A DNA stretch of 64,000 bases from JAUSIF01 sp963711595. Lineage in GTDB: Bacteria > Pseudomonadota > Alphaproteobacteria > Rhizobiales > Xanthobacteraceae. The position numbers and the translations under genes were made by a program. The stretch is taken from the NCBI GenBank assembly GCA_963711595.1, contig CAVQER010000005.1, forward strand, positions 372,001 to 436,000, in the 5' to 3' direction. This document shows, piece after piece, positions 9,009 to 18,027 of this stretch; the stretch's first letter is position 1, and each line of letters starts with the position of its first letter. The notes beneath the pieces were generated by a model. It saw nothing but the letters and a program-made list of their open reading frames with translations, had not been told where the DNA came from and did no database searches.

Positions 9009-10325
9009 ATGCGTCCGTTCTGGTCCGACGAGGAGGGCAATTTCCTCCTGCTGTTCGCGTTCGCCATGATTCCGGTCATCGGGTCGATGGGCGTCGCGCT
9101 CGATTACAGCGTCGCCTCGTCATATCGAACGGACATTCAAAAGTCCCTCGACGCGACCGCGCTAGCCTTGACGCGGATCATGCCGGCCGACCAAGCGACC
9201 TTGGACACGGTGGGCAATCAATATTTTCAGGCGAACCTGGGACCGCACCAAATTCTGGATCTCCAACTGACCGTGACTCCCGAGGTCGGCAAGCTGAAGC
9301 TGTCTGCCAAAGGAACGTACAAGCCGCAGATGGCCCACATCGTCGGTGTCGGCGATGTCAGTCTTGGGACCAACTCCGAAGCCCGGTGGAGCATCGGCAA
9401 GGTCGAGATCGCGCTCGTGCTCGACAATTCGTGGTCGATGAATTCGCTCGGGCGCATGACGGAGTTGAAGAACGCCGCCCACAACCTGCTGAACGTGCTC
9501 GAAACGGCGGCCAAGACCCCGGGTGACGCGAAGGTGGCGATCATTCCGTTTGATGCGCGCGTCAACGTCGGAACCGCAAACGTCGCGGCGAGCTGGGTTA
9601 AATGGAACGATTGGGACGCCGCCAACGGAACCTGCAGTAAGACGCAATATCACTCTCAGGGATCCTGCACTTCAAACAACGGTATATGGACGCCAGCCAA
9701 CCACAATCTTTGGAACGGCTGCGTCTGGGACCGCAATAAATCCAACGACACGCTGGACGCGACGCCGGCCGACAGTGCGACGAACTATCCCGCGTGGCAG
9801 TGCGACCACGGCATAGGAAACCCCAACCTGGTCTCCCAGATGCTGCCGCTCACGATCACCTGGGGAGCGCCAGCCAGCACCGACACGTCGACGTTGCATG
9901 GCAAGGTCAACTCCATGCAGCCGTCCGGCTACACGAACATTACGATCGGGCTGGTGTGGGGTTGGCACGCGCTTTCCGACACCGCGGTGATGACGGAGGG
10001 CGCGGCAAACAACGCTGCCAATCTGCAAAAGTACATCATCCTGCTCACGGACGGCGAGAACACGAAGAACAAATTCAACGACTCGGAGTCGACGATGAAC
10101 GCTCGTACCCGCGCTACCTGTGACAATATCCGTGCGCTCACGAAGGCTGACGGCAGCAAACTGATCAAGGTGTACACGGTTCGCTTGATGGATGGTGACG
10201 ATGCGTTGCTGACTTATTGCGCCACCACCCCCGACATGTTCAAGCCGGTCGCGAACGCAACCGAACTCTCCTCGGTGTTCAGTTCGATCGGGGCGGAAAT
10301 CGCGAACCTGCATCTTGCCAAGTGA
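9009..10325 (+). CDS. TadG-like pilus-assembly protein with VWA domain (first of a tandem pair)
   Basis: A 438-residue membrane-anchored protein. The N-terminus has the Tad-associated anchor (EEGNFLLLFAFAMIPVIG, then DYSVASSYRTDIQKSLDAT) found in TadG/TadE-like pseudopilin proteins. A von Willebrand A domain follows, with a MIDAS-type DNSWS and a TDGENT loop. A Cys-rich insertion of about 60 residues interrupts the VWA region. No tad/cpa pilus operon is nearby. The ATG at 9009 has GGGAG upstream; an in-frame GTG at 8982 is less likely. The next gene is a same-length paralog with a frameshift. Function in adhesion or pilus assembly is inferred from the family. Confidence 0.85.
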   Translation: MRPFWSDEEGNFLLLFAFAMIPVIGSMGVALDYSVASSYRTDIQKSLDATALALTRIMPADQATLDTVGNQYFQANLGPHQILDLQLTVTPEVGKLKLSAKGTYKPQMAHIVGVGDVSLGTNSEARWSIGKVEIALVLDNSWSMNSLGRMTELKNAAHNLLNVLETAAKTPGDAKVAIIPFDARVNVGTANVAASWVKWNDWDAANGTCSKTQYHSQGSCTSNNGIWTPANHNLWNGCVWDRNKSNDTLDATPADSATNYPAWQCDHGIGNPNLVSQMLPLTITWGAPASTDTSTLHGKVNSMQPSGYTNITIGLVWGWHALSDTAVMTEGAANNAANLQKYIILLTDGENTKNKFNDSESTMNARTRATCDNIRALTKADGSKLIKVYTVRLMDGDDALLTYCATTPDMFKPVANATELSSVFSSIGAEIANLHLAK

Positions 10326-10489
10326 CCGGGAAAGCATCGTTCAAATTTTATCGAAACAGGACTCCAAACCTTAACGGTTCGGTACGATCCTGAACCGCTC
10401 GGTTTCGAATTCGCATAAACATCTATTCAAAGCAGGAATTGATCAACGAACGGCGCGCACTATGCCGCGCATTAGGTTCGGAGACCCCC

Positions 10490-11807
10490 ATGCGACGCTT
10501 TTGGTCCAATCGGGAAGGAAATTTCGCGATGCTGTTCGCGATCGCCATCGTGCCGATCATCGGCGCGATGGGGGTCGCCGTAGATTACAGCCTGGCGAAT
10601 TCCTACCGCACCGACGTTCAGAAGGCGCTCGACACGACGGCGCTCGCCCTTTCGAAGATCATGCCCGCCGATCAGGGCGTTCTCGATGACTTGGGTAACA
10701 AGTACTTCGCGGCCAATATGGGCCCACACACGCTGTCGAGTTCTGAATCTGGTCATTACCCCCGACTTGGGCACCGTGCACATCCGCGCATCCGGCTTCT
10801 ATTCTCCGAGGATTGCGAACATTCTCGGCATAGGAACGTTTCCCTTGAGCACAGAGACGAGGGCCCGTTGGAGCATCGGCCAGGTGGAAGTGGTCCTCGC
10901 CCTCGACAACACCGGATCGATGTCTGGCGAAAAAATTATCAAGCTCAGGGAAGGCGCCCAAAAGCTCGTCGATATTCTGAAGGCGGCCGTGAAAAAGGCA
11001 GGCGACGCGAAGATCGCCGTCGTTCCCTATGCCGTGCAGGTCAGGGTCGACCACACCGCGCACTCGAGCGCCACTTGGCACTTTTCGGGCTACTGCAGCA
11101 AATCGCAGCACAAGACCCAGACCAATTGCAACAACAACGACGGCATCTGGAAGAACGTGTCTGCCGCGAGCTGGACCGGCTGCATTGCCGATCGCGACCG
11201 CAAGAATTCCTCGAACGACGCGATCAACAACGACGTGAAGGACATTGAGGCGGCCACGGACAACGACACGAAGTTTCCGAGAGCTCCATATAACTCGGGC
11301 GATTGCCCGGCCGCGACAATTCTTCCACTCACGGACGTCTACACGTCAGAAGGTTATACCGCCCTGACTAACAAAATTTCAACGATGGCCGCGCAAGGCA
11401 ACACCAACGTAACAATTGGTGCAGCGTGGGGTTGGCACATGCTGGACGACAAGATCCCTTTCACCGACGCAAAGCCTTACAACACAAAAGACTTGCAGAA
11501 GTATCTGATCCTGATGACCGACGGTGACAATACGGAGAACCGTTTCCAGCAGAGTGAGAACGCAATCGACGACCGTACCGAAATGGTGTGCGCGAACATC
11601 AAAGCGCTACCAAATAATACAGCCAACAATCCTTCCACCAAAGCAATCAAGGTGTGGACCATTCGCGTGATGAACGGAGACGCGACGCTGTTGCAGAACT
11701 GCGCGACCAACACCGACATGTATGTGAACGTCACCGACCCCAACCAGCTGTTCGGCGTGTTCAGCTCGATTGGCTCGGAGATCGCGGCACTGCATCTCGC
11801 GAAATAA
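10490..11807 (+). pseudogene. Second TadG-like VWA protein, interrupted by a one-nucleotide frameshift
   Basis: This is a tandem paralog of the gene ending at 10325. The first 83 codons (start ATG 10490, GGAG upstream) encode the same membrane anchor (EGNFAMLFAIAIVPIIG). The frame then changes by +1 at about 10736-10742. From there the second frame continues with VLNLVITPDLG, a VWA MIDAS DNTGS, the Cys-rich insertion and TDGDNT, and ends at 11807. Removing one base (for example A10739) restores a 438-residue protein, exactly the length of the upstream paralog, with a gap-free junction. It may be a recent pseudogene, a sequencing error or, less likely, a recoding site. The distal part is also open from an ATG at 10686. 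Confidence 0.85.
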
Positions 11808-11831
11808 CCAAACGCGACCTCAGCAAAAACA

Positions 11832-11858
11832 AAAAGCCCGGCTATCGGCCGGGCTTTT
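11832..11858. terminator. Bidirectional Rho-independent terminator
   Basis: An 11-bp perfect stem (AAAAGCCCGGC / GCCGGGCTTTT) with a 5-nt loop TATCG. The A tract and T tract on either side let it act on both strands, ending the TadG-like unit (stop 11807) and the convergent phasin gene (stop 11883). Confidence 0.92.
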
Positions 11859-11882
11859 CTCTTGGACGAGTCGTCTAAAGAC

Positions 11883-12221
11883 TTACTGCTTGCTCGTGGC
11901 CTTCGCGATCGCGCCTTCGAGCGGCTTGTAGGATTCCTTGGCGATATCGGCATAGAGCTCGCCGATCTTCGTCGCTTTGGAGACGAAGCCCTCGTACGCG
12001 ACCTTGTAGTATTCGGTCTGCGCTTCGAGCGCCTTGTCGAGGGACTTCGCGCCGAGCAGCTTCTCGAACGCGGCAGTGCCCTCTTCGAACGACTTCTTCT
12101 GGAAGTCCGCGACTTCCGTCGCGATCGCCTGGAAGCCCTTCGACGCGGCGCCGAAGCTCTTCAGCGCCACATCGACGTTGTCTTTGCCGATCTTTTGAAA
12201 CGTGTCGAAATTCTCGAACAT
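11883..12221 (-). CDS. Phasin family protein
   Basis: A 112-residue, largely helical, amphipathic protein of the phasin type found in rhizobia and relatives. Phasins coat polyhydroxyalkanoate granules. It begins MFENFDTFQKIGKDNVD and continues with KSFGAASKGFQAIATE and the QTEYYKVAYEGFVSKATKIGELY segment typical of the family. There is no signal peptide. GGGGA precedes the ATG. It has its own leader of up to 400 nt with TGC-containing dyads, and a terminator just downstream, so it is probably a monocistronic, highly expressed gene. Confidence 0.93.
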   Translation of the reverse strand: MFENFDTFQKIGKDNVDVALKSFGAASKGFQAIATEVADFQKKSFEEGTAAFEKLLGAKSLDKALEAQTEYYKVAYEGFVSKATKIGELYADIAKESYKPLEGAIAKATSKQ

Positions 12222-12621
12222 GGGAAGTCCCCGGTTGCGCCGGCACGAAGCCGTGCGGTTGCCTCAATTTTTCCTTCGGCGAGCGGCGTGCCACGCCGGG
12301 TGCCACGCAATTGGTCGCTCTGTTGCCCAAATAGTGCACTGCAACATAGAAGTCAAGAAACTTTCGCAATGCAATATGCCGCACGAAAGGCGCCTGATTT
12401 AAAGGGCACATCGAAAATGCGGCATCGGCAGCGGATTGGGTGCAACGCGTCACGATCGCGCCGTAATCGGGAACTTTTGTTCGCATCGAAGCTAGAGAAA
12501 TCAGGGCTTTACCCAATTCTAACCCGCCACCGTCTAGCCTTTACTGGCGTGTCCGCTTCGGCAAGGCGAGGCACGAAAATTCGAACGCAAATGGCGCCTC
12601 GTTAACGGGGGTTGAGTTCTA
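12222..12621. promoter_or_regulatory. 400-nt divergent control region between phasin and carboxypeptidase genes
   Basis: No credible gene lies here. Two TGC-type dyads stand out: TGCACTGCA at 12335-12343 (palindrome with one central base) and GCAATGCAA at 12366-12374. They lie 115-150 nt upstream of the phasin ATG. They resemble the TGC-rich sites that PhaR-type repressors bind at phasin promoters in alphaproteobacteria; that link is inference. The carboxypeptidase promoter must lie in the right half. Confidence 0.4.
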
Positions 12622-14199
12622 GTGGTGTTGCGTAGGCGCAATTGGGCGCTGCCCAAGGGGCGGACGGCGTTCGGCAGCATGCTTGTGCTGCTCGCAGGGC
12701 TGTTGTTCGCGCCGGCGGCAAGCGCGCAGGCGAACAAGCCCACCTGGTTTCCCGGATTCTCCACGATCGTCGTCGATGCCAAGACCGGCGAATTGATCCA
12801 CGCCGCCAAGGCCGACGAACTGCGTCACCCCGCATCACTCGCGAAAGTGATGACGCTCTATCTCCTGTTCTCCGAACTGGAGGCCGGCCGGCTGCGCCTC
12901 AACTCGCCGATCCGGATTTCCGCCGAAGCGACCGCGCAACCGCCATCGAAGCTCGGACTGAAGCCTGGCCAGACCATCGAGGTCGAGGACGCGATCAAGG
13001 CACTGGTCACACGCTCCGCGAACGACATCGCCGTTGCGATCGCCGAGATCATCGCGGGCGACGAGGACTCGTTCGCGAAGCTCATGACACGCCGCGCGCG
13101 AACGCTTGGCATGACCCGCACCGTGTTCAAGAACGCTTCGGGACTTCCCGATCCCGAGCAGGTCACAACGGCGCGCGAGATGGCGCTGCTCGGCCTCGCG
13201 ATCCAGGAACGTTTCCCGAAATACTATCCGTACTTTTCGACCCGTTCCTTCCACTGGCAGGGCGTCGCGATTGGCAATCACAATCGCCTGCTCGGCAGCG
13301 TCGACGGCGTCGACGGTATCAAGACCGGCTACACGAACGCGTCGGGTTTTAATCTCGTCACCAACGTCAAGCGCAACAATCGCCATATCGTCGCCGTGAT
13401 CCTGGGCGGCCGCACGGGCGCGGCCCGTGACGAGTTGATGCGCGATCTGGTGAGCGAGAACATCAAGCTAGCCTCTACCGGACCGCGCACCGCGTCGCGG
13501 TTCGCGGAAAAAACCGCGCCGGCTGTCGGGTCGGACACACTGGCTGCCGCGGCGCCGGCTCCGGTGACCACCGCAAGCGTTGCACCTGCACAACCCGCCC
13601 CGGGTTCGCATGAGCCGGTCCGGCGGACGCCGGTTCAAGTCGTTTCCATCAACAAGGACGGCGAACGCACTCCCACGAAGGTGAAAACGGCAAGCGTCCT
13701 GCCGATCTCCACCATGTCGCCGGGTAGCGTTCGTGAGGCGATCACCATCACGCCCATGGCGCTTGCGCCTGAGGGCAAGGTCGTGACTTTCGCGCCGCCG
13801 CCCGCACCGGCCTCGGAGCCGTTCGCGTCAGCACAGGATTCGCCGGAGATCGAGCGCAGCAAGGTCGTCTCGGCGCTGATGCCGGAGCAAAGGGTTTCGA
13901 CGGCACTGACGCCGGAGCCGCTCGCGCAGATCAGCGCAGAGCCCGTTTCCGCGCGCGGCCCCTGGTACATCCAGATCGGCGCCTACCCCAAAGAGGAGCA
14001 GGCGCGCGAGCGTCTCGCAGACGCGCGCACCCGCGCGGCGTCGATCCTCGCCAAAAGCAATCCGGTCACGGAAAAATGGGGCAAAGGTCGGACTGAAATC
14101 TACCGCGCTCGTTTCGCCGGCTTTGACGAAACGAGCGCCAAACGCGCCTGCGAAACACTCAAGAAAAGTGATTTCGCTTGTTTCGCAGCGAAAAACTGA
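12622..14199 (+). CDS. D-alanyl-D-alanine carboxypeptidase (PBP5/DacF family) with C-terminal SPOR domain
   Basis: A 525-residue secreted serine peptidase that trims the terminal D-Ala from peptidoglycan stem peptides. A signal peptide runs to about residue 37 (cleavage near ASAQA). The three penicillin-binding motifs are intact: SLAK (72-75), SAN (132-134) and KTG (233-235). A long low-complexity Ala/Pro/Thr linker (about 280-445) leads to a C-terminal SPOR domain (WYIQIGAYPKEEQARERL...), which binds denuded glycan at division sites. The usual C-terminal amphipathic anchor of PBP5 is replaced by SPOR. The GTG at 12622 is the likely start. The gene is monocistronic or leads toward the convergent DnaJ-like gene. 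Confidence 0.93.
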   Translation: MVLRRRNWALPKGRTAFGSMLVLLAGLLFAPAASAQANKPTWFPGFSTIVVDAKTGELIHAAKADELRHPASLAKVMTLYLLFSELEAGRLRLNSPIRISAEATAQPPSKLGLKPGQTIEVEDAIKALVTRSANDIAVAIAEIIAGDEDSFAKLMTRRARTLGMTRTVFKNASGLPDPEQVTTAREMALLGLAIQERFPKYYPYFSTRSFHWQGVAIGNHNRLLGSVDGVDGIKTGYTNASGFNLVTNVKRNNRHIVAVILGGRTGAARDELMRDLVSENIKLASTGPRTASRFAEKTAPAVGSDTLAAAAPAPVTTASVAPAQPAPGSHEPVRRTPVQVVSINKDGERTPTKVKTASVLPISTMSPGSVREAITITPMALAPEGKVVTFAPPPAPASEPFASAQDSPEIERSKVVSALMPEQRVSTALTPEPLAQISAEPVSARGPWYIQIGAYPKEEQARERLADARTRAASILAKSNPVTEKWGKGRTEIYRARFAGFDETSAKRACETLKKSDFACFAAKN

Positions 14200-14238
14200 A
14201 CGTGAGGCGTCGCCACCCATAACGATGCGTAAGTGGAG

Positions 14239-14938
14239 TTAGCGATGGCGGCGGAGCAGAACTTCCTTGGCCTCATTCACGCGGGCCGCGAGATACGTCG
14301 AGCCCCCTTGATCGGGGTGCAGTTTCTTCATGAGAGTCCGGTGCGCACGTCGTATCTCGAACGCGCTCGCACCTGGTTCAAGACCGAGGATCTGCAGCGC
14401 CTCTTCTTCGGTCATAGGGCCGCCGCGCGGCGGCTCGCCAGACCCCGTACCCGCATCTTCCTCGACGTGTTCACGCCAGCCGGGCTCCCGGCGGTCGAGA
14501 TAAGCTTCGAGTAGCGCGCGGCTCTCCGCGTCGAACTCCTTTAAGAGTTCCGAGAAGTGTCGTTCGATCCAATGCATCGAGTGGCACGTTCTCGTATTGG
14601 CCGGCGAGAATGCGTCCGCGCATAGCGCCGCTGTCATGGTCGAGTTCCATCTCCACGAACGGTGAGCGCACGCGCGAGACCTGTCCCGGCGTCTTGCGCA
14701 TGCGCGCACCGAAGCCGGCAGGCGACGGAACCCACTTGAGGAGCGTTGCACCGAAATAGGCGAGCGGCAGCGCCGCGTAGAACCGGCCGGTGATCGCCAG
14801 ATAAACAGCGATCGCGAGTGCGCCGATCCCGCCACCGACCCGCAGGGCACGTGCAAGCTGCTGCGCATCCAGCGTCGCAAAAAGGCGAGCCAGCACCAGG
14901 AGCAGCGTGAGCGCGGCGATACCGTAGATCAGAGCCAT
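14239..14938 (-). pseudogene. DnaJ-domain membrane protein, split by a one-nucleotide frameshift
   Basis: Two overlapping frames make up one gene. The first (start ATG 14938) has N-terminal hydrophobic helices at about residues 3-20 and 33-60, then the family motif GQVSRVRSPFVEMELDHD and LAGQYENVPLDALDRTTLLGT. The second ends at 14239 and contains EFDAESRALLEAYLDRREPGW and a C-terminal J domain with LMKKLHPDQGGS (the HPD motif). The frames join at CTT AAA GGA G near 14539-14545; removing one A gives TLKEFDAES and a 232-residue product of normal length for this alphaproteobacterial family. It may be a pseudogene, a sequence error in an A run, or +1 recoding. It shares the strand of the upstream VWA gene. 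Confidence 0.85.
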
Positions 14939-14974
14939 GTCGAGAGTATAGCGGAGGGCGAGGCGCTCACGCCG

Positions 14975-15718
14975 CTACTTCATCTGACCCAGAAGCCGTA
15001 CGGCGCCGCTGCCGCCGGAACGCTTGGAAAGATCCGCGAGCGCCCGGTGTCCACCCGCTGCGTACGCCGCTGCGGCACGCAACAGCTCGCGAAGCTGCGC
15101 GGACGCTCCCGCGTCGAACGGGCACCAAGCACCCTTTGTCAGCCGGGCGATCTCCCGGAACGCGCGCTCGGCAATCGCGTCGGACTCCTCCTGAAACATG
15201 AATGCGGGTACGCCGAGGAGCCCCAATTCGCCCGCCTTCGCGCAAAGATCGTCGATCAACTCCTCCATTGCGTCCCCGACAAAGACGAGCGCATCGACCT
15301 TTTGCTGCTTTGCCTCCTTGCGCACGTGATCGAGCACGCGGCCGATCTGCGTATGACCACCACGGCAGTCGATTTTTTCCATGAGACCGGCAAGCCGTGT
15401 CGGATCGGAAACCCACTTCGACGAACGGCATTCCGAGATGCCGCGATAGTACACAAGCTGGATATCGAGGCCGCCCACCGCCGCCGCCTCCTGAAACATT
15501 TCCGCTTGCAAGGTACAGGCGAGGTCCCAGGTGGGTTGCCGGCTCATCGTCGCATCGAGAGCGAAGATCAGCCGCCCGCGCTGGCCGTCGGTGCGCGGCC
15601 CGAGCGCTCGGGCCCGCTGCACGAACGCGTCGATCTCCGCGCGCGCGGACGCCTGTTCTGGAGATTTGGCATCCGTCTTCCGGACAGGTGCCCGCGTCTC
15701 TTCGCGATCTCGGCTCAT
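14975..15718 (-). CDS. VWA domain-containing protein
   Basis: A 247-residue cytosolic protein with no signal peptide. The N-terminal 45 residues are hydrophilic. A von Willebrand A fold follows: GRLIFALDATMSRQPTWD contains a MIDAS-like D-x-T-x-S, then CRGGHTQIGRVLDHV, and DALVFVGDAMEELIDDL supplies the third metal-binding segment. Homologs sit next to the DnaJ-domain gene and mipZ in many Hyphomicrobiales (recalled, not searched). The biochemical role is not known. It is 36 nt upstream of the DnaJ-domain gene and likely co-transcribed. Confidence 0.8.
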   Translation of the reverse strand: MSRDREETRAPVRKTDAKSPEQASARAEIDAFVQRARALGPRTDGQRGRLIFALDATMSRQPTWDLACTLQAEMFQEAAAVGGLDIQLVYYRGISECRSSKWVSDPTRLAGLMEKIDCRGGHTQIGRVLDHVRKEAKQQKVDALVFVGDAMEELIDDLCAKAGELGLLGVPAFMFQEESDAIAERAFREIARLTKGAWCPFDAGASAQLRELLRAAAAYAAGGHRALADLSKRSGGSGAVRLLGQMK

Positions 15719-15794
15719 TGCCTGATCCTCGGGATTGGCCGACCCTCAGATTGGGCCTTTTACCGTCCCGCGCAAGGCGCCGTTTTCGCGATGC

Positions 15795-16733
15795 TTACTC
15801 TGCGATGACCTCGGCATTATCGAGCGGCTTGCTCGATGAGCGGAACCATTCCTCTCGCGCCGCCGCCCGGCGCAGCCCCTTCTCATCGATCGGCAGCTTC
15901 AGCGCGTCCACCAGATTGCCGACTTCCTGGCGCGCCGAGAGGTGCGAAAGGCTGGCGCGCGAACCGAGCACCGCGTCGTCGATCGTGTCGAGCACGGTAA
16001 GCCCCCGCGGAAACAGTTCGCGGTAGATCACTCGCTCCGAAAAACCATCCGCCACCCGAAAATTCAGACGGCGCGACAGGTCGGCCAGCCCGTCGGCGAT
16101 CTGGCGTCCACTGCGCGTCTCGAACTGGCCGACGCGGTTGCGCATGACGATCCAATCGGTCTCGCCTTCCTCCACAATGCGCCGCTGCCGCCGCGCTTCG
16201 CGCACGACGTCTGCATAGTGGCTTGTTCCCGTCACCTCGTAGCTTTCCGGATCGATGCTGGCCAGTACGTCGAAATCGACGAAGCTGTCGTTCAGGGGCG
16301 TGATCAGCGTGTCGGCCATCGCGTGGGCGAGCCGCATCAAGTAACTGTCGGTCGCCGGCGTATCCACGACGACAAAGTCGTGGGTATTTTCGACGCCGTT
16401 CACGGCGGCGGCGAAAGCGGCGAACTCGGAGGCTTCATTCTCGTCGACACTTGGCCCGCTCGCGCGCTCGATGGCGTGATGGTTCGGAAGTTCGAGCGGC
16501 ACGCCGGTCTTCTTGGCCCAACGGCGGCGATTGGCGACGTAGTGTGTGAGGCTCTTCTGGCGGCTATCGGCGTCGATCGAAGCAACGCGCTGACCGGCCT
16601 TGAGCAGGGACGTGACGACGTGCATGGCGGTCGTGGTCTTACCCGACCCGCCCTTTTCGTTGGCAAGCACAATCACATGTGCCGTCCGTCCCGAACCTAC
16701 GGACGCGCCATTGACAGGAATGATATTACGCAT
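15795..16733 (-). CDS. mipZ: Division-plane positioning ATPase MipZ
   Basis: A 312-residue ParA/MinD-superfamily ATPase that forms a gradient from ParB-bound poles and blocks FtsZ assembly there. The deviant Walker A KGGSGKTTTA, the ASIDADSRQ switch and VVVDTPATD are visible. MipZ-specific segments include ITPLNDSFVDFDVL, VMRNRVG and VIYRELFPRGLTVLD. The open frame reaches 16817, but the ATG at 16733 (MRNIIPVNG) fits the family best. The gene is divergent from panC across an AT-rich promoter region. Confidence 0.95.
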   Translation of the reverse strand: MRNIIPVNGASVGSGRTAHVIVLANEKGGSGKTTTAMHVVTSLLKAGQRVASIDADSRQKSLTHYVANRRRWAKKTGVPLELPNHHAIERASGPSVDENEASEFAAFAAAVNGVENTHDFVVVDTPATDSYLMRLAHAMADTLITPLNDSFVDFDVLASIDPESYEVTGTSHYADVVREARRQRRIVEEGETDWIVMRNRVGQFETRSGRQIADGLADLSRRLNFRVADGFSERVIYRELFPRGLTVLDTIDDAVLGSRASLSHLSARQEVGNLVDALKLPIDEKGLRRAAAREEWFRSSSKPLDNAEVIAE

Positions 16734-16909
16734 CGACCCAGACACCCGACGGGCCGCACACCCCGCGAAAACGATGTTGAGTCTATTCGCGCTCCGGGTC
16801 AAGCGGGAGACGGACAAATCGCAACGAAATTTATCAAGTGATTTTATTTTCTTCGTTACGCGTCGACCGCGCTGTAGGGTGCCGCCCGACTCCCGGCTCC
16901 GGTGAAATC
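16734..16909. promoter_or_regulatory. Divergent mipZ/panC intergenic region with AT-rich core
   Basis: Between the mipZ and panC starts there is an unusually AT-rich stretch (about 16818-16860) within otherwise GC-rich DNA. It contains an inverted pair AACGAA (16823-16828) and TTCGTT (16852-16857). It probably holds the divergent promoters; no specific regulator can be named. Confidence 0.4.
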
Positions 16910-17755
16910 TTGAAGCATCCTCGCATTGCCAGAACGATCAAGGCGTTGCGCGCGACGCTCGCGCCCTGGCGTCGCCGGGGGGAAACCGTCGCCCTTGTTC
17001 CAACCATGGGCGCACTTCATGCGGGCCACATGTCTCTGGTGCGACTTGCGCACGGCCGCTCGGATCGCGTCGTCGTGTCCGTGTTCGTCAATCCCGCTCA
17101 GTTCGCCCCGCACGAGGACCTGGACCGCTACCCGCGGACCTGGAAAGAGGATCTCGCGAAACTGACTGCCGAAAAGGTGGATCTGATCTTTGCCCCGGCT
17201 GTGAGCGAGATCTATCCACTGGGCTTTGCCACCAAAATTGTTCCCACCGGTCCCGCGCTCGGCCTCGAAAGCGAGTTCCGCCCTCATTTCTTCGCCGGAG
17301 TGGCGACTGTCGTGGCAAAGCTGCTGATCGAAGTGATGCCCGACTTGGCAGTTTTCGGACAAAAGGATTACCAACAGCTCCGGGTCGTTAGTCGCCTCGC
17401 CGCCGATCTGGACCTGCCCGTGCAAATCGTTGGGGGCACCACAATCCGCGAAGCGGATGGCCTCGCCCTCTCCTCGCGCAATGCCTATCTTTCAGCCGCG
17501 CAGCGTGCGGCCGCACCCGCGCTCTATCGCGCGCTTCAGGCAGCGGCGACAGCGATCCGCAAGGGCGCCCCCATCGGTCCAACGCTCGAGCGGGGCCGGC
17601 GAACGATCAAGGCGGCCGGCTTCAAGCTGGATTATCTCGAGGCACGCCACGCGAGGACGCTCGCACCTTTGAATTCGAAGAAGGATGGGCCGGTGCGGCT
17701 GCTCGTCGCCGCGCGGATCGGCGGCACCCGGCTGATCGACAATCTCGGCGTGTAA
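16910..17755 (+). CDS. panC: Pantothenate synthetase PanC
   Basis: Condenses pantoate and beta-alanine with ATP to form pantothenate, the coenzyme A precursor. The protein (281 residues from the proposed TTG start) has the family motifs VPTMGALHAGH (HIGH-type ATP site), FVNPAQFAP, FGQKDYQQL and EADGLALSSRN. Length matches PanC. A TTG at 16910 preceded by GGTG gives MKHPRIARTIKALR; the only upstream ATG (16838) would add 24 unlikely residues. No panB or panD is adjacent. The start is less certain than the function. Confidence 0.94.
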   Translation: MKHPRIARTIKALRATLAPWRRRGETVALVPTMGALHAGHMSLVRLAHGRSDRVVVSVFVNPAQFAPHEDLDRYPRTWKEDLAKLTAEKVDLIFAPAVSEIYPLGFATKIVPTGPALGLESEFRPHFFAGVATVVAKLLIEVMPDLAVFGQKDYQQLRVVSRLAADLDLPVQIVGGTTIREADGLALSSRNAYLSAAQRAAAPALYRALQAAATAIRKGAPIGPTLERGRRTIKAAGFKLDYLEARHARTLAPLNSKKDGPVRLLVAARIGGTRLIDNLGV

Positions 17756-17758
17756 ACG

Positions 17759-17959
17759 CTACTCGACGACGAAGTAGCCAATCAGTAGCAGCAAGATCGC
17801 AAGCGCCACTCCCCCGTAGAGGACCCAACGCATGTGCCCGGACGCCTCGCCCTGCCGCGCCTTGTTCGTCGGCAGCGTGACCGGGTCCGGGATGTCGGCC
17901 ACGTTCTCGCGCGGCCGCTCATAGTCGGGGCTAGCCCGTTTCGTATCCGCAGCCTGCAT
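17759..17959 (-). CDS. Small hypothetical protein with one C-terminal membrane segment
   Basis: A 66-residue protein. The first 42 residues are polar (KRASPDYERPRENVADIPDP). They are followed by a single hydrophobic helix (WVLYGGVALAILLLLIGYFV) and end in VE. The ATG at 17959 has a near-perfect GGAGG Shine-Dalgarno 7 nt upstream, which supports real translation. It converges on panC with a 3-nt gap. No known domain is recognised. Confidence 0.7.
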   Translation of the reverse strand: MQAADTKRASPDYERPRENVADIPDPVTLPTNKARQGEASGHMRWVLYGGVALAILLLLIGYFVVE

Positions 17960-18027
17960 CACTTTGCCTCCCGGTTGCTTCTTGTGACCGGGATTTAACG
18001 CGCAAATACCGGAAATTGTTTCCTGGC

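Noticed and set aside
10736..10742. Programmed frameshift in the second TadG-like gene
   Set aside because: The local sequence has no slippery run or nearby stimulatory hairpin I can see; simple insertion explains it better.
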